A stretch of DNA of 64,000 nucleotides from a bacterium. Lineage in GTDB: Bacteria > Zhuqueibacterota > QNDG01 > DSAB01. Location of the stretch: contig JAFGDT010000115.1 of the NCBI GenBank assembly GCA_016931965.1, positions 78,600-142,599 of the forward strand, in the 5' to 3' direction. The translations under genes and the position numbers were made by a program. Positions 45,901-56,079 of this stretch are shown here, piece by piece (within the stretch, counting starts at the first letter, position 1; every line of letters begins with the position of its first letter). Below the pieces are notes generated by a model. That model was given only the letters and a program-made list of their open reading frames with translations. It was not told the origin of the DNA and searched no databases.

Positions 45901-45958
45901 CATGTTCCACCCATAGGGGATCGGCATGGGGCAAAGCTTTATTGAAATTATATTTCAT
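42956..45958 (-). CDS. Two-receiver plus PEP-synthase N-domain (ATP-grasp) fusion protein
   Basis: A 1000-residue cytoplasmic protein. Residues about 35-165 form a receiver-like fold with the acidic pocket and acceptor lost (LLVSSLYD, LIITTLHIED). Residues about 182-330 form a second receiver that keeps the acidic pair (IILIEDN), an acceptor in GIISDIDFP, a Ser/Thr in LLHSTLP and a Lys in FIVKDSP. Residues about 435-815 are the ATP/pyruvate-binding domain of PEP synthase/PPDK (GGGFLGGKARGLSF, LAVRSSSLLEDS, EIEFAVD, LLQMRPM). The catalytic histidine domain and PEP-binding barrel are absent; a 185-residue C-terminal domain (YLLIGVGRWGTLDPWLGIPV) replaces them. Related large proteins are known in Bacteroidetes. 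Precise function unknown; it heads the pckG operon. Confidence 0.82.
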   Translation of the reverse strand: MKYNFNKALPHADPLWVEHGYGTRFQGFQNLMRLRIRDILLVSSLYDLYVFEEDGRLYELIRDQYQKLNLTHAPELTRVSSGREGIALAKEERRFDLIITTLHIEDMKPTSFAKKIREENIDIPIVLLAFDNRELSDLLRQEEASVFDQIFIWQGDFRLLIAIIKHLEDRLNVEHDTKIVGVQSIILIEDNIWYYSYFLPIIYLEIMRQSQRLISEGINLSHKQLRQRARTKILLCNNYEEAWNYYTRYKDTILGIISDIDFPHNGKMDPQAGFDFAENVQKQQADIPILLHSTLPENEKNAKAIGASFIVKDSPTLLEDLRTFMTEYLSFGDFVFRTPDGHEVARAHDLLSLEKELHTIPDESMEYHAERNHYSNWLKARTEFWLAHQLRPRKVSDFPSITEMRKDLIASLKGYRKLRQRGIITEFDKESFDPYSSISKIGGGFLGGKARGLSFINIIINNYNVQNRFKGVRIYIPPAIIIGTDIFDQFLEENNLRNFALNTDEDGLILKKFIEAKKFPEEILGELSAFLDIIDRPLAVRSSSLLEDSHNHPFAGVYKTYMLPNSHSDLLVRLGELVKAIKRVYASTFFQSAKNYIRATSYRLEDEKMAVIVQKMIGTSHHNRFYPDFSGVARSYNFYPVPPQKSSDGIASLALGLGKMVMEGGSSVRFCPKYPAHMDQFGSKDSLIQNSQKDFFALDLDGINENKYETKDRFVKKYALKLAEENGVLFHIGSTYSPENDMIYDGTSKEGIRLVTFAPILKNKIFPLAEILDLILDMGMWGMGTPVEIEFAVDLSEKKEERQEFGLLQMRPMAVNPELEVLKIEDYDYKDLICQSDQVLGNGLIDTIYDIVMVDRNLFDRSKSNQVAQEIKYLNTKLVGDKRRYLLIGVGRWGTLDPWLGIPVTWDQIANAKVIIETGFRDFVVEPSQGSHFFQNLNTFMVGYFTVKSESNHGFVDWDWLLKQPVKEKLDYTRHIEFQKPLVVKMSGHHNKGVVIKPEG

Positions 45959-46048
45959 ACACGATGCTCGAAATCGACCTTATAAATAAGCTAACTTTCT
46001 ATTTATAGTGTTTTAAAATGTAATACAACAAACTTACAATATCAAGGG

Positions 46049-46091
46049 CAAAAAAAATCGAAATACAATAAAAATGCATTCCGATTTTTTT
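46049..46091 (-). terminator. Intrinsic terminator after gdhA
   Basis: AAAAAAATCGAAAT and ATTCCGATTTTTTT are complementary with one mismatch across a 13-base loop, so a U-tract follows on the minus strand. It is 32 bp past the gdhA stop and could act in both directions. Confidence 0.6.
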
Positions 46092-46122
46092 ATCTTTGAT
46101 TTTAAAAAATAACAAAAAGGTA

Positions 46123-47804
<1,682 letters not shown>

Positions 47805-48839
47805 TTGATAGAATTTAAAATATTTTTTCACTTTTCATGTTTCATTCTATGGGGGTGTTCAATCACAACTATTGGTAATATTAAGTTATCAGGCAAATCG
47901 GTCCTGGCACCCATGTCTGGTATTACCGACAGCCCTTTCCGACTGATCGCAAAATCATTCGGAGCAGCCGTTGTCTATACTGAACTGATCAGTGTGGATG
48001 GTATCGTAAGAAACAATTTCAAAACGCTCCGTTTGCTCCAATTTTCTAAAAAAGAGCGCCCCATCGGGATTCAGCTCTTCGGAAGTGACCCCGATATTTT
48101 TGGCGAAGCCGCCAGCATTGTCGAAAAATATAAACCGGATATGATTGATATTAATTTCGGCTGTCCATCCAAAAAAGTGGTTCGAAGAGGTGGTGGAGCG
48201 GCTTTGCTAAAAAATCTTGATAAAATGCGAAAAATTGTGAGGGCAGTCGTTTCGCATACCTCCATTCCGATCAGTGGTAAAATCAGGAGTGGATGGAGTG
48301 AATCCCATTTGGTTGCGGTTGATGCTGCTCAACTACTGGAAGAGGAAGGGGCATGTGCGATAACGGTCCATGCAAGAACAAAGAGTATGGGATTTGAAGG
48401 TCATGCAGACTGGGACATTATCGGGCATGTTAAAAATGCTGTTACTATTCCCGTCATCGGAAATGGAGACGTGAACACACCCGAGAATGCAAAAAAAATG
48501 CTCAATGAAACCAACTGTGATTTGATTATGATTGGACGGGGGGCCCTGGGAAAGCCATGGATTTTTAATCAAGTCAATCGTTATTTAGAAAATGGGATAT
48601 CAATTGACAGCCCTTCCTACCAAAAAAGAATCAAAGTCTGTCTGAAGCATTATCGACTTGCTATGCAATCATGTGGTGAAGAACGTGGTGTGAAAGAAAT
48701 GCGAAAACTTGTCGGATGGTATCTGAAAGGCATGCCGGGAAGTCATCAGGTCAAATCGGATATTTTTACAATGACTTCTTCCAGGGAAGTAGAGAATCGG
48801 TTACAATTGTATGAAAAGCAACTCAGAACACACGCATGA
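47805..48839 (+). CDS. dusB: tRNA-dihydrouridine synthase
   Basis: An FMN enzyme that reduces uridine in tRNA D-loops. It has VLAPMSGITDSPFRLIAKSFGA, INFGCPSKKVVRRGGGAALLKN (catalytic cysteine), ISGKIRSGW, AITVHARTKSMGFEG, VIGNGDVNTPENA and MIGRGALGKPWIF, all strong Dus signatures, and the motif placement fits DusB. The start is uncertain. From the TTG at 47805 the protein has 344 residues with an unlikely hydrophobic N-extension of about 22; homology would begin near TIGNIKLSGKSV (about 47868), where no ATG, GTG or TTG is available. Stop 48839. Confidence 0.88.
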   Translation: MIEFKIFFHFSCFILWGCSITTIGNIKLSGKSVLAPMSGITDSPFRLIAKSFGAAVVYTELISVDGIVRNNFKTLRLLQFSKKERPIGIQLFGSDPDIFGEAASIVEKYKPDMIDINFGCPSKKVVRRGGGAALLKNLDKMRKIVRAVVSHTSIPISGKIRSGWSESHLVAVDAAQLLEEEGACAITVHARTKSMGFEGHADWDIIGHVKNAVTIPVIGNGDVNTPENAKKMLNETNCDLIMIGRGALGKPWIFNQVNRYLENGISIDSPSYQKRIKVCLKHYRLAMQSCGEERGVKEMRKLVGWYLKGMPGSHQVKSDIFTMTSSREVENRLQLYEKQLRTHA

Positions 48840-48848
48840 ATAAAAGAC

Positions 48849-48876
48849 TTGACAAAAATATAAAAAATATTATATT
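48849..48876 (+). promoter_or_regulatory. Sigma-70-type promoter upstream of rho
   Basis: TTGACA (48849-48854), 16-bp spacer, TATATT (48871-48876). Start would fall near 48883. Confidence 0.6.
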
Positions 48877-48884
48877 TATACGTT

Positions 48885-48922
48885 GAGTAAAAAAAAGCCT
48901 TCGCAACAAAGCGTTTTTACTC
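48885..48922 (+). other. Stem-loop at the start of the rho leader
   Basis: GAGTAAAAA and TTTTTACTC are complementary across 20 bases and are followed by TTTTC. It may be a dusB terminator or an element of the rho leader; the stem is AT-rich. Confidence 0.45.
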
Positions 48923-49159
48923 TTTTCTGTAAATCGAATCCACAATGTGAATCAAAGGGGGTTCTGGTAGAACTATTTAGGATATACACACGGATCATTC
49001 TATCCATGTTTTTTTCTGCATGAGCGGTATGAAATAGTCAATCCCATTTATTGAATCCATTCTATTTGAAAGAACTCGCATAAATTAAAAACTCATTTTG
49101 AGCGACAATAAGATTTCTCATATCAACAATTGATCAATCGGTTAAGGAGAAAATGTATT

Positions 49160-50407
49160 ATGGAAATTGCCGAACTGAAGAAATTAAAAATCTCGGAACT
49201 GACCTCAATGGCCCAAGAAATGAATATCCCGGGATATTCAGGATTAAGAAAGCAGGAGCTCATTTTCAGTATTTTAGAAGCTCAAACACAGAAAGATGGA
49301 AATATTTTTTCAGAAGGCGTGTTGGAAATACTACCGGATGGATATGGTTTCCTCCGTTCTTCAGATACAAACTATCTACCGGGTCCAGACGATATTTATG
49401 TCTCACCTTCACAAATCAAGCGATTCAGTCTTCGGACCGGTGACACCATATCCGGACAAATACGGCCACCCAAAGAGAGTGAACGGTTTTTCGCACTCAT
49501 CAAAGTGGAAGCCGTAAACTTTGAAAATCCTGAATTGGCCAAAAGTAAAATCCTTTTCGACAACTTGACACCGCTTTATCCTAATGAACGCATTGTTTTA
49601 GAAGTGAATGCCAAGGATTATACCACGCGTATTATGGATATGCTAACACCCATCGGGAAAGGGCAGAGGGGCCTGATCGTGGCCCAACCTCGAACAGGTA
49701 AGACCGTCATTCTTCAAAAAATCGCCAACTCCATTACCCGCAACCATCCAGAGATTACGCTGATCGTACTACTCATCGATGAAAGACCAGAAGAAGTAAC
49801 GGATATGGAACGATCCGTCAAAGCGGAGGTAATCAGTTCTACTTTCGATGAGCCTGCTGAAAGACATGTTCAGGTGGCCAACATGGTTTTGGAAAAAGCC
49901 AAGCGGCTGGTTGAATACGGTCACCATGTGGTGATTCTCCTCGATTCGATCACCAGACTGGCCAGAGCCCACAATGTCGTGGTCCCCCATTCCGGAAAGA
50001 TACTATCTGGAGGTGTGGATTCGAATGCCCTGCATCGGCCCAAAAGATTTTTCGGTGCAGCCAGAAATGTGGAAGAAGGGGGGAGTTTGACCATCATTGC
50101 CACTGCGCTCATTGATACAGGCAGCCGAATGGACGAGGTCATTTTCGAAGAATTTAAAGGAACCGGCAACATGGAAATCCAATTGAACCGTCAACTTACT
50201 GATCGACGCATTTTCCCGTCTATCGATATTAACAAATCAGGCACAAGAAAAGAAGAATTGCTCCAAAAACCGAAAGAGTTAAATCGGGTATGGATACTGA
50301 GAAAGCTGTTAAATGAAATGACAATGACAGAGGCCATGGAGTTTCTCTTGGAAAAATCGCGCGGAACAAAAAATAACAAGGAATTTCTCGAATCGATGAG
50401 TTCATAA
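49160..50407 (+). CDS. rho: Transcription termination factor Rho
   Basis: A 415-residue RNA-dependent ATPase helicase. ATG 49160 is chosen because AAGGAG lies 9 bp upstream; a TTG at 49130 would read through that site. It has an N-terminal Rho_N helix domain ([17 protein letters not shown]), the RNA-binding cold-shock domain ([28 protein letters not shown]), Walker [16 protein letters not shown] (about 175-185), [14 protein letters not shown], and the Q-loop/R-loop region [21 protein letters not shown] with [20 protein letters not shown]. Normal length, no insertion. Confidence 0.97.
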   Translation: MEIAELKKLKISELTSMAQEMNIPGYSGLRKQELIFSILEAQTQKDGNIFSEGVLEILPDGYGFLRSSDTNYLPGPDDIYVSPSQIKRFSLRTGDTISGQIRPPKESERFFALIKVEAVNFENPELAKSKILFDNLTPLYPNERIVLEVNAKDYTTRIMDMLTPIGKGQRGLIVAQPRTGKTVILQKIANSITRNHPEITLIVLLIDERPEEVTDMERSVKAEVISSTFDEPAERHVQVANMVLEKAKRLVEYGHHVVILLDSITRLARAHNVVVPHSGKILSGGVDSNALHRPKRFFGAARNVEEGGSLTIIATALIDTGSRMDEVIFEEFKGTGNMEIQLNRQLTDRRIFPSIDINKSGTRKEELLQKPKELNRVWILRKLLNEMTMTEAMEFLLEKSRGTKNNKEFLESMSS

Positions 50408-50528
50408 TAGGACAAAGATTTCTTACTGGTGCAAATACCTTTTTCAAATGATATTTTAGATCCATCAATCAAATGATTGACTTCATGGGCTGATCTTCAC
50501 GAATACAACAAATCCACTATTTTTCCTC

Positions 50529-50556
50529 TTGACATTTTTAAAAAATTCATTATATT
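50529..50556 (+). promoter_or_regulatory. Sigma-70-type promoter of groESL
   Basis: TTGACA (50529-50534), 16-bp spacer, TATATT (50551-50556). The CIRCE element begins 13 bp downstream, so HrcA bound there would block the start site. Confidence 0.8.
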
Positions 50557-50568
50557 AAAGCTTCAGAA

Positions 50569-50595
50569 TTAGCACTCTCCAATTAGGAGTGCTAA
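50569..50595 (+). promoter_or_regulatory. CIRCE element (HrcA operator)
   Basis: TTAGCACTC (50569-50577), 9-bp spacer, GAGTGCTAA (50587-50595): a perfect match to the CIRCE consensus. It regulates groES-groEL by the heat-shock repressor HrcA; no hrcA gene is in the window. Confidence 0.97.
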
Positions 50596-50647
50596 TATTT
50601 GTGTTGTTTTATAACCATTAAGATGTAAAACATAAGGAGGAATATCC

Positions 50648-50932
50648 ATGAAAATCAAACCTTTAGAGGACCGCGTAGTCGTTAAACCTGCCCCGCCTGA
50701 TGAAAAGGTTCAGGGAGGGATTATCATTCCAGATACAGCCAAAGAAAAACCTCAAAAGGGAGAAATTGTTGCAACAGGTCCCGGAAAAGTGTCCGACGCT
50801 GGAGAAAAAATACCCATGACTGTAAAGGTTGGGGATACCATCCTCTATGGTAAATATTCAGGAACAGAAGTGACAATCGATGGTGAAGAATATCTCATCG
50901 TAAGAGAGAGCGATATCTTAGCTGTTATTTGA
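50648..50932 (+). CDS. groES: Co-chaperonin GroES
   Basis: A 94-residue protein, the normal length, with [14 protein letters not shown] at the N-terminus, [14 protein letters not shown] (mobile loop) and [35 protein letters not shown] at the end. It caps the GroEL barrel. AAGGAGG lies before the ATG. It is 53 bp upstream of groEL and follows a CIRCE operator. Confidence 0.98.
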   Translation: MKIKPLEDRVVVKPAPPDEKVQGGIIIPDTAKEKPQKGEIVATGPGKVSDAGEKIPMTVKVGDTILYGKYSGTEVTIDGEEYLIVRESDILAVI

Positions 50933-50967
50933 ATGAAATCCAAATGATTTGAATACGATCAAAATAA

Positions 50968-52617
<1,650 letters not shown>

Positions 52618-52635
52618 AATCGGATTTGATGTGAT

Positions 52636-52667
52636 AAAGCCTTTACCCAATGGTAAAGGCTTTTTTA
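52636..52667 (+). terminator. Intrinsic terminator after groEL
   Basis: AAAGCCTTTACC pairs with GGTAAAGGCTTT across CAAT and runs into a T-tract. It is 18 bp past the groEL stop. Confidence 0.93.
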
Positions 52668-52751
52668 TTTGAAAAAATTCGTAAAACGGATTCAACTCGA
52701 GGCACAATCGTTCAAACGATTATTTGAATACAGTATATCCGCATCATCGGT

Positions 52752-53489
52752 TTACTCGAGCTCTCCCAATTTGGAAAGAACAAGGGTTGAAAATACAATA
52801 CCCGCCGTTTCCGCTCGGAGGCGTCTCGGCCCCAGTGTAACTGGACGAAATCCATGCTCAACCGCCCGTGTCATTTCTTCTTTCGAAAATCCTCCTTCCG
52901 GTCCTACAACCAAAAGGGCTCTCTGCGTCGAAATGTGATGTTTGCTCTCGATTGATTTGACAGACACACTTTCAGGTCCGATGTGCGCGATGAGGCGGCA
53001 ACTGCAGTTCGATCCCAAACTCACCACTTGATGAAACGTCATGGTTGATGCAATTTCAGGCAATACGGAACGCCCCGACTGTTTCATGGCAGCCATGGCT
53101 ATACGTTTCCAGCGTGCCACCTTTTGTGGACCGGCAACGGTCACCGCATTTTCGCTTGTAAAAGGAATGATTTTACGAATCCCAATCTCAGTCGCTTTTT
53201 CAACCAGCCAATCAAAGCGTTCCCCCTTGAGAACACCTTGAGCCAGATGGATCTCAGCTACCGGTTCACCGATACGTCTTCGTGTTGTAAGAATTTTCCC
53301 CCGTGCACCATTTGTCTCAATATGCAATATCTTGACTTCATAACCGGTTCCTTCTCCATCAACCACCCAGACAATATCTCCCTTTTTCTTTCTCAGTACC
53401 CGTAATAGATGATGCGTCTCTTCTTCGGATAAGATCAGTTCGCTTCCGCGAACGTCTCTGGGATTGACATAAAAATGTTCTCTGTGCAC
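52752..53489 (-). CDS. rsmE: 16S rRNA (uracil-N3)-methyltransferase
   Basis: A 245-residue SPOUT methyltransferase for U1498 of 16S rRNA. It has an N-terminal PUA-like part (MHREHFYVNPRDVRG, LSEEETHHLLRVLR), then GERFDWLVEKATEIGI, FTSENA, ERWKRIAMAAMKQSGR-like segment and the SAM knot LLVVGPEGGFSKEE, VTLGPRRLRAETAGI. Start is GTG at 53489 with GAGG 5-6 bp before it. It follows an Omp85-type gene by 8 bp on the same strand. Confidence 0.95.
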   Translation of the reverse strand: MHREHFYVNPRDVRGSELILSEEETHHLLRVLRKKKGDIVWVVDGEGTGYEVKILHIETNGARGKILTTRRRIGEPVAEIHLAQGVLKGERFDWLVEKATEIGIRKIIPFTSENAVTVAGPQKVARWKRIAMAAMKQSGRSVLPEIASTMTFHQVVSLGSNCSCRLIAHIGPESVSVKSIESKHHISTQRALLVVGPEGGFSKEEMTRAVEHGFRPVTLGPRRLRAETAGIVFSTLVLSKLGELE

Positions 53490-53497
53490 GCCGACCT

Positions 53498-54808
53498 CTA
53501 AATATCAACATATAAATCAAAAATAAATTGGGATCGACCCTGATCATTGATCGCCCATTCCAGGCGGAGCAGGTGAATATAGGGAAGATGCAGATGAAGG
53601 CCCACACCATAACCCGATTTGAACATGGAATGGTTGATCATTTCTCCCTGAGACCACGTTAATCCGCTGTCAATGAAAAAACCCAAACCGGCACCAAATT
53701 TTAGATTCTGAAAATAAACATGATCCGATAGATCGAAATAGCGAATGGGAACCAAAGGCAGGCGAAAGGCCATGCTGACCAGAGCCCGATTTTCCCCCTC
53801 AAATACATCAAAAAAATAACCTCTTATCCTTTCAGAGTATCCTAAATAAACGTGATCGTAAAGAGGAATCTCTCCACCCGAGAGATTGGCTTTCAGCCGC
53901 ATGGCCAGTGTCCAAGTTGAAGTGAGTGGGAAATATTGACGGAGTTCAAAACCGGTCCTTAAATAATGGGCGGTCAAACGTGAAAAACCTGTCTGTCTGG
54001 CAAAAAGACTGACCAGCCACCCTTCGTGCGGGTATTCCTGAAGATCCCGGCGGTCCCACGTATAAAAGAGATCCAAACTCGGCAACCGATCTTTTCCGGA
54101 TGGAGAAAGCGTCTGAACCATTTCCGGAGGAGAAAAGACCACCTCCCTGTACCCGAATGTCACGCCCAAAACAGTGTGATATCCAAACCGTTTGCCCAAT
54201 GTCCATTCCATACCAAGATGTTTTTCATCGATCGCTTCTTTAAAATGCTTGCTGCGAATCCGGTTGTGGTAAAAACGGATTTGTGTTATCAAATGATGTT
54301 TCCCTCCGATCCAGGGATTGGCATACGAAAATTGGACAGACGGATTGTATCCCAGCCAGAAACCCAAATTCAGTGTTTCGCGGCGGCCTCTGAAATTCAA
54401 ATGCACGATACCAGCTCCGTATGAAAATTTACTCCAGTCCCGGTCATGAATGAATAAAATCGGGTAGGGAAATACATACCACTGTTCTGTCACAATGATG
54501 TTAAGCTGAACTTGATCACCATCAGGCTGTGCCTGTATCACCACACGATTGAAGAGATCGAGGTTTTGTATGCGCTTCCGGTCCGATTCTATCATATTGA
54601 AATCGAGGCGGTCTCCTTCTTTTTGTTTCATTTCACGAAAAATGATATGGGATTGCGTTCTATCGTTTCCGATAATCTGGATGGAAACGATTCTTTTACC
54701 CACAAAAGAGGAATCGATGAACGTTTGTGACACCGAAACATGAGAAAAAACCATCATGCCCAGCAGTACAGAATAATGGACGGCCTTTTTGAATTGATGA
54801 ATCATCAT
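53498..54808 (-). CDS. Omp85-superfamily outer-membrane protein, single POTRA
   Basis: A protein of about 436 residues: a signal peptide (VLLGMMVFSHVSVSQ), one POTRA domain (about 35-105: KRIVSIQIIGNDRTQSHIIFREMKQKEGDRLDFNMI… QLNIIVTEQW) and a 16-strand-type barrel to the C-terminus with FELRQYFPLTSTWTLAMRL, GEIPLYDHVYLGYSERIRGYF (the conserved strand-turn motif RGY) and a C-terminal DLYVDI. The start is not firmly fixed: ATG 54808 is preferred to the TTG 54835. It follows the similar gene at 54841. Substrate or partner unknown; BamA-like and TamA-like roles remain open. Confidence 0.8.
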   Translation of the reverse strand: MMIHQFKKAVHYSVLLGMMVFSHVSVSQTFIDSSFVGKRIVSIQIIGNDRTQSHIIFREMKQKEGDRLDFNMIESDRKRIQNLDLFNRVVIQAQPDGDQVQLNIIVTEQWYVFPYPILFIHDRDWSKFSYGAGIVHLNFRGRRETLNLGFWLGYNPSVQFSYANPWIGGKHHLITQIRFYHNRIRSKHFKEAIDEKHLGMEWTLGKRFGYHTVLGVTFGYREVVFSPPEMVQTLSPSGKDRLPSLDLFYTWDRRDLQEYPHEGWLVSLFARQTGFSRLTAHYLRTGFELRQYFPLTSTWTLAMRLKANLSGGEIPLYDHVYLGYSERIRGYFFDVFEGENRALVSMAFRLPLVPIRYFDLSDHVYFQNLKFGAGLGFFIDSGLTWSQGEMINHSMFKSGYGVGLHLHLPYIHLLRLEWAINDQGRSQFIFDLYVDI

Positions 54809-54840
54809 ATCATCGTGCAGACTGTTACGGATCAAAGCCC

Positions 54841-56079
54841 TTAAAATTTAATCCCCGACCCCAGGTTGACAAACCCCCAGCCACTTCCGTGGTTGCCATA
54901 TTCCGCCCTGAAAATCCAGTGGTCCCAAATGACATGAACACCCAGGCCGACAGAGAGGCGGATCATATCGTTTCGCATGGTTTGATTCTGATACCAGGTC
55001 GTGGCCGTATCGACAAACAGGACGCCGGCATAGCCCACATGCACGCCCGCCAGTGGATTGCGTTCATAGAGGATCGGTACACGGTATTCGAGACTCATGA
55101 GAAAAGAATTTTCACCCGGTAGAGAACCTGTGCTGTAACCGCGGATGGTTCTTCCCCCTCCCAGATGAATCCGCTTATAAACCGGGATCTCACCTCGGGA
55201 GAATTCAAAAGTGGTTTGCATGGCCAGTACATTGTCATGATAGAGCGGCGAATAGAACCGAAAATCCATGCCGTGATATTGGAACCTCCGATGTTGAAAT
55301 ATCCCGTACCATGTTGACCAGACTTGTATGAACAATCCTTTTTGGGGATAAAGCGGCCAATCTCTGGAATCGAATTGAATGAACGGCTCCGCATGGGACA
55401 GCCAATCCACACGGCCGCCGGAAAATGTGACATTCGGATCGGTCACGCCGAACCGTTCGATTCCGGTTCCGATACCGATTTTCAATTCTCTGTTAAACTG
55501 CCTTCCTAGCGTCATTTTCATCTCTGTTTTCTGAAGATGAAAAGGCGTCATGTCATAATCCCCGTAAAGATACCGAAACGCCGTATAGGACAATTCCATT
55601 TCAGCGAAAAGCCGCAACCGGTCGCCGATCCAGGGATTGCCCCATGAAAGAACGAATTGGTTCACACCGCCGATTTGAAACGAAATGCCCATCTGGTTTC
55701 TTTTTCCGGCCAAATGGTTACGGACGATTCTGCCGCCGACGTACCATCCAAACAGATCATTGTTGCTCAATACGGGACTGACAGACCAGGATCCTTTCTC
55801 CTGTACAATGATCATGAGAATACGTTGCTGATCGGTGGAACCCGGTTTCAATTGATATTCGACGCGTTTAAAATACCCCTGTCGAATGAGCCATGCCCGA
55901 TCGTACAAGAGATGTGTGTCGGAAAAAAGATCCCGTTCTTTCAGTTGAAGTTCTCTCAGGATGACGTTATCGTCCGTTTTTGTGTTTCCGTAAAGCACGA
56001 TCTTTTCAAGCTGCGCCAGCTGGCTTTCGAGCGTAAAAATGGGCACAAAGATAAATATGATGACGATGAATCTTTTCAT
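54841..56079 (-). CDS. Omp85-superfamily outer-membrane protein, single POTRA
   Basis: A 412-residue protein: short signal peptide (MKRFIVIIFIFVPIFTLESQ), one POTRA (about 25-100, EKIVLYGNTKTDDNVILRELQLKERDLF… LMIIVQEKG) and a barrel (SVSPVLSNNDLFGWYVGGRI onwards) with GEIPVYKRIHLGGGRTIRGYSTGSLPGENSF. The ATG at 56079 overlaps the upstream stop as ATGA, which fixes the start and implies coupling. It is a paralogue of the next gene (about one-third longer barrels than minimal TpsB). With only one POTRA domain it is smaller than BamA. Confidence 0.83.
   Translation of the reverse strand: MKRFIVIIFIFVPIFTLESQLAQLEKIVLYGNTKTDDNVILRELQLKERDLFSDTHLLYDRAWLIRQGYFKRVEYQLKPGSTDQQRILMIIVQEKGSWSVSPVLSNNDLFGWYVGGRIVRNHLAGKRNQMGISFQIGGVNQFVLSWGNPWIGDRLRLFAEMELSYTAFRYLYGDYDMTPFHLQKTEMKMTLGRQFNRELKIGIGTGIERFGVTDPNVTFSGGRVDWLSHAEPFIQFDSRDWPLYPQKGLFIQVWSTWYGIFQHRRFQYHGMDFRFYSPLYHDNVLAMQTTFEFSRGEIPVYKRIHLGGGRTIRGYSTGSLPGENSFLMSLEYRVPILYERNPLAGVHVGYAGVLFVDTATTWYQNQTMRNDMIRLSVGLGVHVIWDHWIFRAEYGNHGSGWGFVNLGSGIKF

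Larger units (their letters stand above)
48840..49159. other. Intergenic region and probable long rho leader
   Basis: About 320 bp between dusB and rho. It contains the promoter at 48849, the inverted repeat at 48885 and no convincing gene. Transcription from that promoter would give rho a leader of about 275 nt. Confidence 0.55.
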
